NCBI RefSeq assembly: GCF_964204865.1
Contig: NC_135263.1
Span: forward strand, 932,501 to 996,500
Source of the DNA: Styela clava
Lineage: Eukaryota > Chordata > Ascidiacea > Stolidobranchia > Styelidae
Length of the DNA stretch: 64,000 nt
Direction of reading: 5' to 3'
In this document: piece after piece, positions 63,590 to 64,000 of the stretch
Numbering within the stretch: position 1 is the first letter of the stretch
Layout: each line of letters starts with the position of its first letter
Notes under the pieces: model-generated
Database searches by the model: none
Seen by the model: the letters and a program-made list of their open reading frames with translations, nothing else
Told to the model about the DNA's origin: nothing
Program-made: the position numbers and the translations under genes

Positions 63590-64000
63590 AATGTTGAGAC
63601 GAACACGCGGCGGTGAGGGGCGGATCTGGTCGGAGAACACCGTCATAACGAAATCGCCTCTAGTTTTCGGAATCATAAGAACTATACCTGTCCCTGTGCT
63701 ATTTCGAAAATTCGCATTGGCGATAACGATGTGATATGTGATGATATCATCAATCACGACAAAAGTTACCGCACTCAAATCATCTCGTTTTTATTAAGGG
63801 TGCATTATACTGCACGTCACTATATTTCGAATATGCACATTTGTAATTGTGACGCAATTTGTAATGACGTCACCAATTATGACACGAATAACCGTAATGA
63901 AACCACCTAATCTTTCTGAAACGTTTGACGCGTTGCTCGAGGGGCTATCTCCAAAATTTGCAATATCAATTATGACGTAATCAGCAATGACGTCACCAAT
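63590..64000. repeat. right inverted end of the MULE, truncated by the window
   Basis: Reversed, it runs through a unit beginning ATTGGTGACGTCATTGCTGA, a second unit beginning GTGACGTCATTACAAATTG, and then GCAGTATAATGCACC, in the same order as the left end. Two TGACGTCA palindromes (63865-63872, 63988-63995). Confidence 0.85.

Larger units (their letters stand above)
56657..64000 (-). mobile_element. large Mutator-like (MULE) transposon, right end outside window
   Basis: Long inverted ends at 56657-57240 and 63590-64000 bracket a spliced MULE transposase gene. The right copy, reversed, matches the left through GATAGCCCCTC, CAAACGTTTCAGAAAGAT, GGTTTCATTACGGTTATT and TGCAGTATAATGCACC. The outermost base and the target duplication are not visible on the right. 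A SINE, a MITE and a hAT-type MITE are nested inside. Confidence 0.82.

Overview
This is eukaryotic, almost certainly metazoan DNA. It shows spliced genes with GT..AG introns, LINEs with apurinic endonucleases, a CsRn1-like Gypsy element, hAT and Mutator-like DNA transposons, SINEs and a tandem 5S rRNA array. The base composition is AT-rich. A PRR11-like gene would fit a deuterostome, and an invertebrate such as a tunicate is my low-confidence guess. Nothing in the window fixes the species.

Layout. From 1 to 12.8 kb the window is mostly intronic or intergenic, with SINE-like repeats and MITEs. One host gene lies on the minus strand at 4611-8545: five phase-compatible exons whose product resembles proline-rich protein 11 (PRR11). 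From about 13.05 to 18.3 kb there is a LINE with an intact 1092-codon ORF combining a PHD-like finger, an endonuclease and a reverse transcriptase. A decayed hAT transposon with an almost perfect 8-bp target duplication covers 18548-22476 and has been interrupted and internally duplicated. A frameshifted two-ORF LINE occupies about 23.2-26.8 kb. A second host gene of unknown function (minus strand, at least four phase-matched exons) ends at 26928. A 5'-truncated Tx1/L1-like LINE (29144-35258, 12-bp target duplication) carries a Gypsy element of the CsRn1 type (29595-33806) inside its reading frame.

The most striking region is 35.46-56.33 kb. It holds 41 near-complete 5S rRNA genes plus two fragments, all on the minus strand, in units of about 200 bp. 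Three nearly identical copies of a 4195-bp non-LTR retrotransposon sit at exactly the same position, the first few nucleotides of a 5S gene. LINE plus 5S sub-array repeats with a period of 6186/6196 bp, nearly three times over.

From 56.66 kb to the window end is a large Mutator-like transposon. It has long inverted ends built from 123-bp subterminal repeats that carry TGACGTCA palindromes. Its spliced gene joins a PHD finger exon to an OTU-protease-like domain and a MULE DDE transposase. A SINE, a TA-flanked MITE and a hAT-type MITE lie inside it.

The window therefore shows little cooperation among host genes. It is a layered record of transposition, with nested order readable in several places, around a 5S rDNA array exploited by a site-specific LINE.
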